From Eumeta japonica (Eukaryota > Arthropoda > Insecta > Lepidoptera > Psychidae): DNA of 64,000 bases. The notes beneath the pieces were generated by a model that ran no database searches, was not told the origin of the DNA, and saw only the letters and a list, made by a program, of their open reading frames with translations. Below are positions 44,900-56,552 of the stretch, piece after piece. Each line of letters starts with the position of its first letter. Within the stretch, counting starts at the first letter, position 1. The position numbers were made by a program, and so were the translations under genes. The DNA lies in assembly GCA_005406025.1 (NCBI GenBank), contig BGZK01000151.1, positions 434,001 through 498,000 on the forward strand. The letters run 5' to 3'.

Positions 44900-45250
44900 T
44901 ATGTATGAGCTTTCCGCTCACTGCTTCGCCCGCGTGGACGTGGAATGTATTATTTCATTTATATTGATAGATATTACTGTCAATCTAATCTGGTTCTCGC
45001 TGTCAATTTTGATTACGGTACAGGTAGTCCAAAACTCCTTCTCAATTTTGGTCTCGGTCCTGGCTCACGATTCTGCGTTCCCGCCTCGCGTCTTCAATTT
45101 CGATACGACTATCCCCATCAGTTACAATATGTACAAAGCCGCTGTAAATGCTAGTATAAAAATAAAATATAGCCTGTACTACTGGGAGTCAGTGTCGCTT
45201 TCTATAAGTGAAAGAATTTTTAGGATCGATTCCATTAGTTAATTACAAGT
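44900..45250 (+). repeat. GATTCC-rich repeat family, long copy
   Basis: Mirrors 39293-39600: CTTCGCCCGCGTGGACGTGG at the start, TCAATTTTGATTACGG and GGTCTCGGTCCTGGCTCACG in the core, AATATGTACAAAGCCGCTGT and AAATAAAATATAGCCTGTAC near the end. The plus frame at 44886-45242 (118 codons) simply follows the repeat. Confidence 0.5.
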
Positions 45251-45775
45251 CCGCAGGCGAAGTCAAAGATAAATACTAGTAGGTATAACATAAACATACC
45301 CTTATTTGAATTCAACGTTGTGTCAAAATTTTAAGGCAATGAATATATTGCTCTTTGAGTTTTGTGACGAAACATAGGAAGTTGAAATTTATACATAAAG
45401 TGGTACGATCTTAAATCCTCTAAGTTGATTCAGTCAACCCAGTAGGATGGGAAGCTTCTAAAGAACGCTGTGACCAATCTAAGGGTAACGTCCAGGACCT
45501 ACAGCTCATAGTGTTGTCGTTGTCTATTGTGCGAAACAAGCGATTTAAGTTAAACACTAATCGGTCAATTTACCCGTGGCTAAAATTAGGACCGGTTACT
45601 TCTACTTTTAATGCAATGTGCTGGATCCCTTGACCACCAATCGGATATTTCGCACAAGTATGTTTTTACAAGAAAATAACGATGATATCTTTCAAACATA
45701 AATTACAGTCTTCTAGGTACAGTCAAGTCCATACTATTCTACGACACCGCACGTACATAAATATTAATTTAGTGC
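45251..45775. other. Spacer, nothing recognised
   Basis: Mixed composition, no frame and no repeat recognised. Confidence 0.5.
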
Positions 45776-45821
45776 GATTTCAAATTCTGTTAGAGATCCC
45801 TCTGTAACAGAATTTGAAATC
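45776..45821. repeat. 17-bp perfect inverted repeat
   Basis: GATTTCAAATTCTGTTA (45776-45792) and its exact reverse complement (45805-45821) with a 12-base loop GAGATCCCTCTG. It abuts the start of the RTE-like remnant, so it may mark the insertion junction. Confidence 0.5.
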
Positions 45822-45825
45822 ACAG

Positions 45826-46035
45826 GCTCTATCTTTGCGAGATAAAATCCGGAACAACAAATTCTACAGGAGTAAGAAACTATTCGATGTACCTTACAGA
45901 ATCAGAAAATGGAAGTGGAAATGGACTTACCACATTGCTTGTAGAACTGATAACCTCACCTCTGGGAAACAAAGGTCCTCGAGTGGCGATCACAAACTAG
46001 ACGTCACAAGGAGGGACAGGATCTCCGTATAGTAC
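45826..46035 (+). mobile_element. RTE-like LINE C-terminal remnant, second family
   Basis: The frame 45814-46032 reads LSLRDKIRNNKF, then RIRKWKWKWTYHIACRTDN. This is the tail motif of another RTE-type endonuclease-reverse transcriptase (usual pattern SLRDRIRN..., then KLKWQWAGHIARR). About 70 codons, open, without upstream RT. Distinct from copies A-E; related to the remnant at 60.4-61.2 kb. Confidence 0.5.
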
Positions 46036-46804
46036 GCGAACCAGCAACAGATTTTCATGACCATATTCCTCTTGGGCGAAAACTCGTAAGATGCTTCAGA
46101 GAGAGTTGTATCGTGTAGCATTGTGAACGTCAGCTGCGGTCTCGTGAGTGCGTAGAGCAGCAGTACCCTCGCCCGCACGTAGAAAAAAAATTAATCATTT
46201 CCTCCCAGTTGAAAATTTATCAAATTATTGTTAACCCAATAACTTGAGAAAAAAGAAGTCAGACTGTTGATCGCACGAAGATGAAAAAAATTTATATACG
46301 TTCAGTGATTGCTTTTCAATTGAAAATTTATCAGGTGACTGTTTATAGACTATCGTAAATAAATAAAAGCATCAGCTAACTGTATTTCGGTGGAAAGATT
46401 GTCAGCCGATGTACTGAAGAGTGTAACCCAAGAGTTACACGGGAGCATCCATCGCCTATTTAAAGGCACCAGCTGATGAGTTTTCCCCCAACATACTGCT
46501 AACTGATTTTTTGATTACTTACAGGATCATATTAACAATCAGCTTACGAATTTTCATCCGAGAGGAAATGACATATCTAAAGCTATTCGACTTTACACTC
46601 CATGCACTAACTTACAAATATAATTTTATTGTTTCGATTAAATTAATATTAATAATAATCTTAAAATAATATTCTTTATAGATATTTTAAAATTCATGGA
46701 AATAAAAATAAAAAAATGAAGAAATAGTGTGATAACTACATTAATTAATTTATAATTTATTGAAACTTAGATTTATAATGCAAAGTCCAAAGAGTTATTA
46801 AATT
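46036..46804. other. Spacer, nothing recognised
   Basis: TTGAAAATTTATCA occurs at about 46209 and 46320; a small palindrome GTGTAACCCAAGAGTTACAC sits at 46421-46440. Nothing coding. Confidence 0.5.
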
Positions 46805-49800
46805 TAATTAAGGAATTTACTCATTTCGTTCTCGCTTTGACTTGTGTTATTCTCATCTGCTTCTGATTCCCTGTCATTGTCAGAATCACGGGCGATTTTT
46901 GTCTACCACTATGTCTCCATTATAGTCATCTGTTTAAAATTACAATGAAAAAAAATTAAGTATTTACGTTTAACGAAACAATCGACATCATTAAAATAAT
47001 AAAAAAAACTTACCTATTTTGAGGCTGAAAAGTTATTTGATGAATCGATGTTAGTAACTAAGGTCCAGAAAACCATATGAAGTCATATCTGTTGTCGACT
47101 TCTACCCAGTCGTAATTTGAAGGTTCATCAGTAGTTGGGACTTTCAGGTGTGTGTGTGTGACCAAAGTTGGGCTATGTGACTAACGTTTTTAAAAAATGA
47201 TGATATAGTTCTCATTTACATGGGGGTAGAGACGAGCCATCAACACCTTTTTTTGGGCAACTGGAATGAGCCATCATTATCAGGAACTTGTATGATTTTT
47301 GAAACAACGCTACTATTGCCTCATTAACATTTTTCAACTGCTTTAAGCCTACATATCACAAACAAACTATTTTATCTTTCCAAAAAAATCTTCTCTCTTC
47401 TCCAATGGCTTCGACAATTGTATGGAACATTCGGTAAGTCTTCAGAACTATTTATTTTTGAAAACAGGTGCTTTTTGCCTTTTCTAAAAAAGACCGGGTT
47501 GAAATCGGATCCTGTGAATGCTTGAAATGTTGGAAATGCTGCGCTCAAATTTGTGCAATTATGTAATAATGATAAACCTTTAATTTTTTCCGAAGTTGAC
47601 TTCCATACAAATTTAAATATTTTGTGAAATATTACTCATATTGGCTAACATAATTATTAATAGGTTAGTGTTGGAACGACGAATCGATACATTTGCATTT
47701 AAATCTATTTGGCTAATGTGAAAAATCATTTTTGTATTGGTTTCTTCATGAGCCGGACACGAAAGTGCTTTTACCAAAGTTTTTACTACTTTGGAATCAA
47801 TTTCTATGTGTTTAAAACGAGCGTCCGCATTAACATAAATAATTTTATTATCAATATACGGTACTATATAATCTTCCTCCGAATTTTCAATGAAAAACTG
47901 AACAAGTGCTTCCTTAAAAATAGTATTTTTCAGGCCAATTATAAGGTCTTTTTTTCGCAATTGGTTGAGGCCATCGGTACGGAAGTTTGCTTGGTTCGGA
48001 GCTTGTGTTCTGTGTCTTTGATCGATGGGAAAATGTATTAATCAAAGGCAATCACGATGATTTTAGCTGTACTTGCACATAGCATTTGCAGCACTTTTTT
48101 TTCAAATATTTCCAAAGCTTAGTTGAACATCTTTCGTCTGATGTAACATAAAGTATTCATCGTATATTATAACATCTATAGCTAGAGGTGGCTCGAGTCG
48201 CTCATATTTTTCTATTAAAGTCATTAATGCCGATTTTTGTGTTTTACAAATGGTAACACAGAGAGAGTGGCACTGGTGTTAATGTGTGAGCAAGAACTTT
48301 ATCTTAATAAAGTTCTTTTTTTAAAGAAATATGAAGCAGTTGTCCAAATAAGTCTTGCTATATTCGTAGTTCCATCTCTCCTCGGGCAATAGTAATTTTT
48401 TTCTTGTTAATCATATCTGCGAAAGGATGATATTGGAAATAGCTTGTTGAATTTTTTCTGGGTCGTTTATGCAATTTAGCATAAAGTCTTTTCGTTTTTT
48501 ATTACGTTCTTCTTCTACATTAAATGAGAGATTTGCAATATTCTGCTTCACCAGTAGAAATTTTGCACAAACATTTTTTAAACAAGTTTTCATCAAATGG
48601 GTTGATATTACACTTAATGCCATCGATGAGTCAGTGAATATGTGTTGTACTTTTTTTTTTTGTTCGGCTATTCGTAAGATTGTATGTATGTATTGGATGA
48701 CTAATGACAGTTGGTCGAGTGGTATGATGGCGACACTATTACTACCTAGCTGAGACCGAATCAGTTATGTGCAAAATTTCAGTCAGCTTATACGCAGCAT
48801 CAGCGTTAGTGATTTGCTCAAGAGTGAGATCAATTGGTTGTTTTGAGAAAAATTTCTTTGTCCGCTTTACACCGAAAGATACCTTCTCAAAGTACGCACG
48901 TAATTCTGGATGCGCCTCGTCAATCTTCATTAAATTATCAAAGTACTTTACTAAATAACGCACATAATTTGGTTGATTGAGAGTGAAAAACAAATTAATT
49001 ATTTTAGATAAGGCTGTTTTATGTATTTAGAAATGACTGGTACGGATGTTAATATTGAGCAGTAATTAACAATCGATAAATTCTACATACATCATGTAAT
49101 ACTGCGCTGTCTTACCATGTTCGTCTTACAATGTTTGTATTTTGAATTGGTCATATCTTAGAAACATTTTCGTTTATTCAGCTACTTGAATTGAAGGTTC
49201 AAATGACCTTGTTTTCAAAAATTGTACCAAATAGGTTTTGAATTCATTGGGAATTTCTATTTTTTCTTGTTGAGCGAAGTTTTCAAAAGGTAACATTTTC
49301 AATGCTACCGTTTCATTGGATCTAGACGTTTACATCTATTAAAATGTTAGTCAGTAATAAACTTGTTGATCGATCCGTTGATGATCAATTCTCCATTCAC
49401 TATAATGGTTCTCAAGCCACAGTTATCAATAAATTTACCTACTGCCTTGGCGTACTGCGTACGCTATTATAATATGAAATACTCCAAGTAAACCGTCAAA
49501 AGTTTCCATTTCAGTACTTTGGATTGGCTATGCAACTTTTGCAATCGCAAGATCGTGTGTTATTTCAATGTATTTTTGTCTACACTTTTTTACTTTGAAC
49601 CATGGTTTCATATACTATATCTTTATTTATTGGTGAAGCATTAATCGTTGTTAAATAACAAATATTGTTCTTGGAATTTGTATCTTCATGCAATAAACTA
49701 TTAAAACCAACCCATATCGGTGTACCTGATAAATACAAATAGTGTGAAAGCAATCATGCAAAATCAATGTGCTGTACTGATTGAAGATTTGTAGTGCTTA

Positions 49801-51402
49801 ATTGTAATAATCAATCAGGTGGAAGCATATTTTCAATAAGTCTCGGTTTTTTGTGTATCGCATTTGCTCGTAGGTGACACTATCGAAACTCCGCCTATGT
49901 TTACGGAATTCTTATGCCGAAACATTGCTGACATTGATATTTGTCAGTGAGTTTTAATTTTCAACTGTTTCTTCGCCAACAACACGGCTTTCAATATGAA
50001 CATTTGGCTGTAAATTTTCGTCTTCTACAGCTTCTTCTTCGTTAGCAATAACATTTTCAATCTGAAAAATTATGCCTACGGTATCGTGGAGTGTTTTTAC
50101 CAGTTCTTTCAAAAAAGCGATCGTAGTTGTCGAATGAAACTTCATTGTACAAGTTAGGTGTCCGTACAAATACCTTCTGGACAAATTTCGGGCTGCGCAC
50201 AAGAAGTGAACGTTGCCTCAGTTTCAAGGCCTTCTAATGTACTGTAGCTGCAGCAATTACCATACCGTTTGACAATGTTAACAAGTTTTTGGCTGTTGGT
50301 TAAGCTTTTCAATGTTATTCCAAAATAAATGTGCTTTGACAATTTTATTTCACTATTAAAGACAGCAAAAACCAAATATTCCGAAATCGATTCAGCCAAC
50401 TGTGTTGTTTTTTTGTTTTGTGTCCGTCTATAATTATTACCAAAAATCAATTTTCTGTAAAAATTAATTAATGTTTCCGGAGCTTTACATTCACCGTCTA
50501 TTAAGTTATTTGTTTTGAAATTGTCTGGTAACTTTTGAGATTGAATTTTCCATATTCCTTCATGCAGAATACGTGCAGGAGCATCTAAAATGACATTTTT
50601 TTCTATTTCATTTTGTATTATAGTACCTTTGCATGGTTTTACAAGAGTTTGATCTTCGAAAGGTACTACGCTAACTTTTTTTGCAAATTTTTCTCAGCAA
50701 TTTCTTTTTTAAATGATACGGTTTAAAACTGTAATTTAAAACATCTTGCTGATTAGTTATTAAATTTTCAATTAACATATCATTTAAAAATAAAAAAAAA
50801 AGATTTCTCTTGACATACAATATTTTCAGCGACAAATATTTCAATTACATTATAAGCTTCTTCACGGAAATCTCTTGTGTAATGCCATTAAGATTTTTTC
50901 TTTTCCTTGCTTTAATATAAATTCTCGCGAAGTAATATAAATATTTTCACAATTTTTGTGAAAAAAATAAAATTCATCCGATTGTAAGTTCTGAAGCTTC
51001 TGGATCAGTTTTGGAAACGTTCATCTCTATCGCCAAATTTTCTATTGAATTGCGTCCAGTATTTCTAAAAATTGATAATGTTTCCTTGCAACCTTTAAAT
51101 AGTTTTTGGCTTTACCGCAAAAGAAACATATACAAATATTTTGACTGTCAGGAATAGGAAGTATATCGGCTTCGGTAGTAAAGTCAACGTTTTCGGTAAC
51201 CAGTAGGCTTAAGTGGGTAACTTCTGAGATCGGTATTCTCGACGAAGGAAGTATTCTCGGGATTGACGATTTCATTTGTCCCCGCACATGTACATGTCAT
51301 ATTTCTATTGCCCAAAAAATATAATTTTTCTAAATGCAATAGAATTATATATGCATATAACATTGAAAAATTTACCATAATATTTTTATTACTAAATGAC
51401 AT
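46805..51402 (-). pseudogene. Long uncharacterised multi-domain protein, pseudogene
   Basis: Minus-strand reading recovers, in order and in shifting frames: CFFCGKAKNYLKV (51120), FYFFHKNCENIYI (50960), LDAPARILHEGIW (50580), LAESISEYLVFAV (50370), LVNIVKRYGNCCSYSTLEGL (50260), LVKTLHDTVGIIFQI (50090), IEITHDLAIAKVA (49560), FTLNQPNYVRYLVKYFD (48980), IDLTLEQITNADAAYKLT (48820), DLFGQLLHISLKKEL (48340), LAHTLTPVPLSLC (48270), KDLIIGLKNTIFKEALV (47950), LSCPAHEETNTKMIFHI (47750), KKGVDGSSLPPCK (47240) and a final acidic tail SDNDRESEADENNTSQSENE (46880). I know this string of motifs from long (about 1,400-1,500 residue) uncharacterised proteins that occur in many copies in insects and cnidarians; their function is unknown to me. 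More than ten stops and frameshifts; the N-terminus may be truncated. Whether the family is a host gene or transposon cargo is open. Confidence 0.5.
46930..47013 (-). other. Intron of the long pseudogene
   Basis: On the minus strand, GTAAGT at 47013-47008 and a T-rich tract ending TTTTAAACAG at 46930 give an 84-bp GT-AG intron. It separates the last conserved block (...W-x-S-H-T-H..., about 47150) from the acidic C-terminal tail ending at a TAA at 46807-46805. Preserved splice sites show that the copy arose by DNA duplication, not by retroposition of spliced mRNA. Confidence 0.5.
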
Positions 51403-52809
51403 CTAATGTAAGACATACTAAAAAGTAAGTTCAAAATAAGTATGAATAGCGTATACATTTAGTGTGTAACAGAATAGTGCGGTTTTCGAGTTTAAAATTA
51501 TTATATATAGTATGAGTAATGTCATGAATATTTGTCACTAAGCAAATAATACAATGTTAAATTATACAACTTGTTTTGTAATCAGGATAATATATCATTT
51601 CTATTACACATGAATTACATCGCTAAGTAAGTATACCTGTTTTATTCCCGAATGCGTTCACGCATTTATTAAAAGTATTACACGTCACTATGGCAACCGG
51701 GGGATTTCACGCACATGTTTATACGCACCCCTACCGCGTCCTCATACACCATATCGTATTTTCCACCCCATAAAATTAAGTGGATTTCGCGACGTTTCAA
51801 TAACATTATGACTCGTATTGAATGCGGAAGAGGTATTATTGCTATTATCAATAAAACACTTTATGTTTTTACCAAATTAAATAACTTTGTACATATGACC
51901 TTTTACATTCACCTTGGTTTATAATTTAAAATGGTTGCTTTTTATGCGGAAGGGATCCAATTAGATACCCAGAAGGACGACATAGTTCATGTTTTAATGG
52001 AAGATGGAGAACTGTTATCAATAAAAACAATTTTTTTTTTCAAATAACTTCTAGAACAAAAATTTTCAAAGAAGTGTTTGCTTAAATAACTTTTATACGA
52101 TTGGTTTTATGATACTTACAAAAATTTTATTTACCTGAAAATTCGAGCTACATGTTTTTACTTGATTTTTAGCAATATCAAAAATACTCGTATAACTTTT
52201 CCAAACTTGTTTTCGTTTTTAATGGCTTGCAATCGGTTGAATCAATTTATTCTAAAAACCAATCAGCTTAAATCGTCCAAGAACTAAGTCGATCACTATA
52301 ATATTTATTAAAAAAGTTGATTTTACCCAAAAATGTGGATGAAAAGAACAAACTTAAGAAAAAAATAACGGGTTACCGCTTTGTTATTACGGAGAAATTG
52401 TTTACTTTTTTCAGAAAATTTTTCATCCGTTAATTAAATCTATATATACGTAGCTATGTTTAAGAACGTAGTTATATTTTTGAATTCGAAGACTTGAAAA
52501 CGTATAACTTGTGTATGTATACCTTCCTATCGTCGGAGCGCGAAATTTTGAGTGGACTACGGAGTTAACTGTTTTTTTTTCTTAGATTCTCTATTTTTAA
52601 ACTCATTAGAAATTTAGGTGAAATTATAACTGATGTTCTTCTGTCCATTAAAAAACGTATTTTTTTAGCTCTAAAAACTATTATATAAAATTTTCGTCGT
52701 GTATTATATATTTTCTTGAAATTCGAGGCCCTTTATGGATAGAATCAAACTACACAACATTGGAATAGATCTCAACATATAACTATAAAATACATATTAT
52801 AACTTATTT
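51403..52809. other. AT-rich spacer, nothing recognised
   Basis: No terminal inverted repeat matching the other side of the pseudogene was found. The 20-mer CAAAAATTTTCAAAGAAGTG at 52057-52076 also occurs at 30080-30099. Confidence 0.5.
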
Positions 52810-52915
52810 TTTGAATGTCAGTGAAGCAATATAGATGTGCAGATATCGTTGTATGTAGAAATTTGTAGTCTCTACTTACTTTTCTAAGAAGTAGGGGTGG
52901 GTTTATAATAATAAT
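52810..52915 (+). mobile_element. RTE-like LINE 3' end (copy E)
   Basis: GAATGTCAGTGAAGCAATA followed by ATATCGTTGTATGTAGAAAT, GTCTCTACTTACTTTTCTAA and GGGTGGGTTTATAATAATAA matches the 3' untranslated end of copies A and D. Only about 100 bp. Confidence 0.5.
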
Positions 52916-53039
52916 AAACAATGTATTTTAGAATATATAGAAAGAATAGAAGATATATTAAATGTAAAATATTTATTGTGCTTTATTAATATAAAAACAA
53001 CATAAAATATACATTTCGATGGAAAGCATAAAAAAAGGT

Positions 53040-53125
53040 GCGAAGACATTTTTCTATGACATGCACGACATGACGTCACTATCGGGGCGTGTCAGCGCTT
53101 TCCCGCCGGGCGGCTTCGACATCGC
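53040..53125. promoter_or_regulatory. GC-rich block with perfect TGACGTCA
   Basis: TGACGTCA at 53071-53078 is followed by GGGGCGTGTCAGCGC and CCCGCCGGGCGGCTTCGAC. Unique, noncoding; third island in the window with an exact CRE/ATF palindrome. Confidence 0.5.
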
Positions 53126-54174
53126 AGCATCAGACTCATTGCATTTTTATGTCTCCTTATGAACTACGTGATATTTTTCACAAAAAGGGTCACACCCTAT
53201 AAATACGAAATGGGCAGTGGATTGCTCGAAGGCGGTTTTTGAGGTTGTCGGCCGATCGGAACTTTAACACATCTGTTGGCTTATTTCGAATAGTATCAAC
53301 GTATTGACTTCGATATCGTCGCCATTTTGAATTGAATAAGCAAATGAGTAGTTTAATGTGGACATTACATCGATGAGTTGTGATGTGCTTGCAAAAATAA
53401 ATGTTTTTTATAGTGAATTTCTTCTGGGGCACTGCCGGTCTAGACAGAATAATTTCCGATTCGACTGTAACCGTTCGAGATATTAAATTCCTTGTATTCC
53501 CTTTGGAATTTTCGATTACGTTTATGTCACATTCGATTGAATCTGATTGGATAGTCACGTCGCGAAGGAGTCGAAAAAAAAACTTTCGAATCTATAGTCG
53601 TAGTTAAACCTGCCTTTCTACGTCTAGTATATACAAAGTTATAATTTAGTAAGTAGAACGTCTTGAAGGTGAGCTCTTTCGGCTCAATATCGTTTTAGGA
53701 TTCGTCTGTGGTGGGCACGCTCCTTGTTCAATATCATGCAAATCCCGCAGGTAGGCAACGCTCCCGCTGAAGTATAAGTGCTTTGAAAGCGCATTCTGTT
53801 ACCTCGGTGAAATATTAAAGTTAATCTCCTTAGATAGATACACCGGGTAGTGGGATAGGAAAGCGCTTGAATAGAGATATTCGCCGTCGGTGTGGATGTA
53901 TTAGCATATTATGTACCTATTTCTCGTGTAAGGTAGAAATGTCCTTTTTTATATAAACGGAGTTAAAGATTTAGGTTGAGCCAAACTACTGAATATACTT
54001 ATAGCAGTTAAAAAATAAGATTTATAGATCGTATTATGAAGGCCAATGGTTAGGTGAAATCACTTCGTTGGGTAGTCAACAATTGTGGATGGAAATGTTT
54101 AGTTTGAAGTCTGTTATATATTGATTATTTTGATGAGGATTTAACTAGGGACTGATCGAAAATTTGAATATGAT
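53126..54174. other. Spacer; possible POU octamer at 53736
   Basis: A 122-codon minus frame (53558-53190) has no domain. At 53600-53830 GC is balanced and the octamer ATGCAAAT occurs at 53736-53743 within GTTCAATATCATGCAAATCC. Otherwise nothing. Confidence 0.5.
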
Positions 54175-54300
54175 TAGGGTTCCGTAACCAAATGGCAAAA
54201 ATGTTGCACTTATAATTTTACTGCCTCTGTACGAGAGTCATGGATTATATATATTTTCAGCGGTCAAACTGAAATTTTACAGATAGGTAAACGTATTTTT
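54175..54300 (+). repeat. GGGTTCCGTA-type lepidopteran repeat
   Basis: ATTAGGGTTCCGTAACCAAA at the start and CGGTCAAACTGAAATTTTAC near 54263 give the two recognisable ends of a common noncoding repeat of moths and butterflies; the middle is shortened. Confidence 0.5.
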
Positions 54301-55129
54301 AACTGAACTGACAGGCAATAGTATTAGAATATTATATAGAGATATTATTTAAAGGTACTTCCTCACGTGTAGGGATGACGTTCTTTGTAGATCTTCACCG
54401 TATGGAAACAAATGTATCAAAAATGTAATACACGTTCGTATATCCTTTTTGTAAGTTGTCAACTTTTAAAATAGTCAAAAAAGTATATGTTTCTACTATT
54501 TATGCTGTCGTGACAAAGAGTATAAAAAATAATCAAATCAATATACGAGAATTGTTGTTGATAAAAATTATCCTGAATAAGGTGCTACAAGATTCAGGGA
54601 TATCTGTGAAAAATCCTCAATTTCAGTTACGAAAGAAGGTTGATTTTTTGATGGAAGGTTATGGGCACGGAATCTAACGTTGATGAGTGTTCGACAGCAC
54701 GTGATAATGTGTGATTGAGCACGTATCCTGTGTTTGGATTTAAAAGACCTATTGGCGTGCTTTCGGGGTAAGAAAGGACTCTTATGCCGTGATGGTAAAG
54801 GGCATGATGCTCTCTTGTGACATGACGCCCCCTCTCCACCTTTCACGCCCCCTCTACCCTCTCTACATTTTTGTGTGGCGCGTATACTATTTAAATACTT
54901 CATTGCTTTTTCGTGTGTCTTATAATTACATTCTATGTATACGGTGATAAAACGATTAATAAAAAAATGTATTTATTTTACTATTAACATATTTTTTACG
55001 TTTCAGGCTAGACAGCGTTTTGAATTTATTTTCAGTGGTGGTAGTGACAATAAAACGCGATACAAATTCCTTTTCATAAAACGAACCTTACTCGAATACC
55101 AGGAAAACGAGCTGGAATCATAACTTCGC
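54301..55129. other. Spacer, unassigned
   Basis: A C/T-rich patch at 54825-54865 and a 111-codon minus frame (54903-54568) without domain. Could be an old repeat. Confidence 0.5.
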
Positions 55130-55345
55130 TATCGGTATAAGCGGTTATTAGCCAGTAACCGTTGCAGATTGCAATGCGCTTATGGCTAGCATCAATTTAA
55201 CTTAGCGCGATCCATTAGCAAATCAGACTCGTCGGAGCGAGAGGTCGTGAGATTTAATTTGACGACAATAATGGATACAAATGTTACTGTCCCCCTTTCC
55301 ACGGCGGCATGCGTTGCAATGCAATCGTTTCGCCTATTTGAAATA
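55130..55345. other. GC-balanced island, candidate noncoding element
   Basis: Unique block with GCGGTTATTAGCCAGTAACC near 55140, a near-palindrome whose GGTTATTAGCC and GGTTACTGGCT halves are inverted, and GGCGGCATGCGTTGCAATGC near 55300. No frame; same character as the other islands. Confidence 0.5.
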
Positions 55346-56159
55346 CGACCGAAGTTATAGACGAAACTTTTCTTTTATTTCAATTTCTAATAATGCCCTA
55401 TAGATCAACAAACATTTTCAAAATTAAAATAATTTTATATTGAATATGATCTATAGGATATTAAAACAGTTCTATAGGATATTAAAAGCTCATTGTGATA
55501 AGAAAATTCCGATGTCAGTTTTTGCGTAATAAAACAGAATAATTAAAACTTTATAAAATATCTGTTACTAATAATAAATTAACATTATAACTTATATAAA
55601 ATTCTATGTAGATCACAAGTCAGAAAAGCATAAAATTATTATTTGACTTTGCCTACTCTGGTTGTTTTTGTATTGTACTTCGAAATAAAGTGACAAATCA
55701 TGATGAGGGCAGTTATGTTTGAGTGGACGGACGATGGCTATATGTAGGTGACACGATAAGTTTTTAGAACTGGCAGCTTTGAAATTGTAAAATAAAAAAA
55801 AAAGTTTATAGATCTAAAAAATTGGAACTCTTTTCCAACCTTATTGTGCATATTACATTCATCTATCATTTGTTTTCACAAATTGGTGGTAAAAAGAAAA
55901 TTTCTTGTCTAACATCAACATGCTCAGTTTTTTATTTTCTAAGGACTTTTACAATGACACACCTAAAGCAGTTTCGACTAAGTTTTATTGACAAAATAAA
56001 TCTGGATTATTAAAATCAAATATTGTAAAACTACCATGTTTATAGGTATAAAATTAAATTCATGCAGAAGAAAGAATTGAGAGGCATCAGTCGTTGCTTA
56101 ACAGTGGTCTGTATTAGGTAACAAACTTCTATAACTGCTCTTCTATAGCATTGTATTTT
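55346..56159. other. AT-rich spacer, nothing recognised
   Basis: CTATAGGATATTAAAA is repeated in tandem at about 55450-55490; nothing else. Confidence 0.5.
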
Positions 56160-56460
56160 TATATGTGGTAAACCCATACTGTGGCCAAATTGGCTGCAGT
56201 ATAAAACCGGTCCTACTCGACCGGTAAAATACCCCTCTCTTATTGAATATCGATGTTGTGTTTTGTCCAGTGAGTAAGAGTTCCGTTGGCCAACTCCATC
56301 TCTTCCCCCTCTATCAGACTGATTTTCATTTATAAAATATCCTATACCATAACAAGCGGCTGGCAGCGCATTAGCAACTTCGGGCGGCAGTGACTATCTA
56401 CTCTCTAATGGTTCGCCTGCTCGTTTGTCCTTCGAATATGCTATAAAAAATATTTATTTC
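56160..56460 (+). repeat. LINE 3' UTR-like lepidopteran repeat
   Basis: Contains GTGTTTTGTCCAGTGAGTAA, CCAACTCCATCTCTTCCCCC, GGCTGGCAGCGCATTAGCAA, GGGCGGCAGTGACTATC and TGGTTCGCCTGCTCGTTTGT before a short A-run. This matches in order one of the commonest lepidopteran repeats, which I associate with the 3' ends of CR1/Zenon-like LINEs. The class is from memory; the repeat match is clear. Confidence 0.5.
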
Positions 56461-56552
56461 AAAAGTTTCAAAATATAAACTTTAAGAACTATACGTGAAC
56501 CCAATGAAGATTTTTTTATGTCACCACGATTTTGCTTATTGAGGTTAAAATT

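Noticed and set aside
46805..51402. Terminal inverted repeats around the long pseudogene
   Set aside because: I compared the flanks at 46.3-46.8 and 51.4-51.8 kb by eye and found no convincing inverted match, so a transposon outline is not claimed.
53190..53558. 122-codon minus frame as a gene
   Set aside because: No recognisable domain and an opposing open frame over the same bases.
54568..54903. 111-codon minus frame with a basic product
   Set aside because: Composition follows a C/T-rich patch; a second minus frame is open over the same region.
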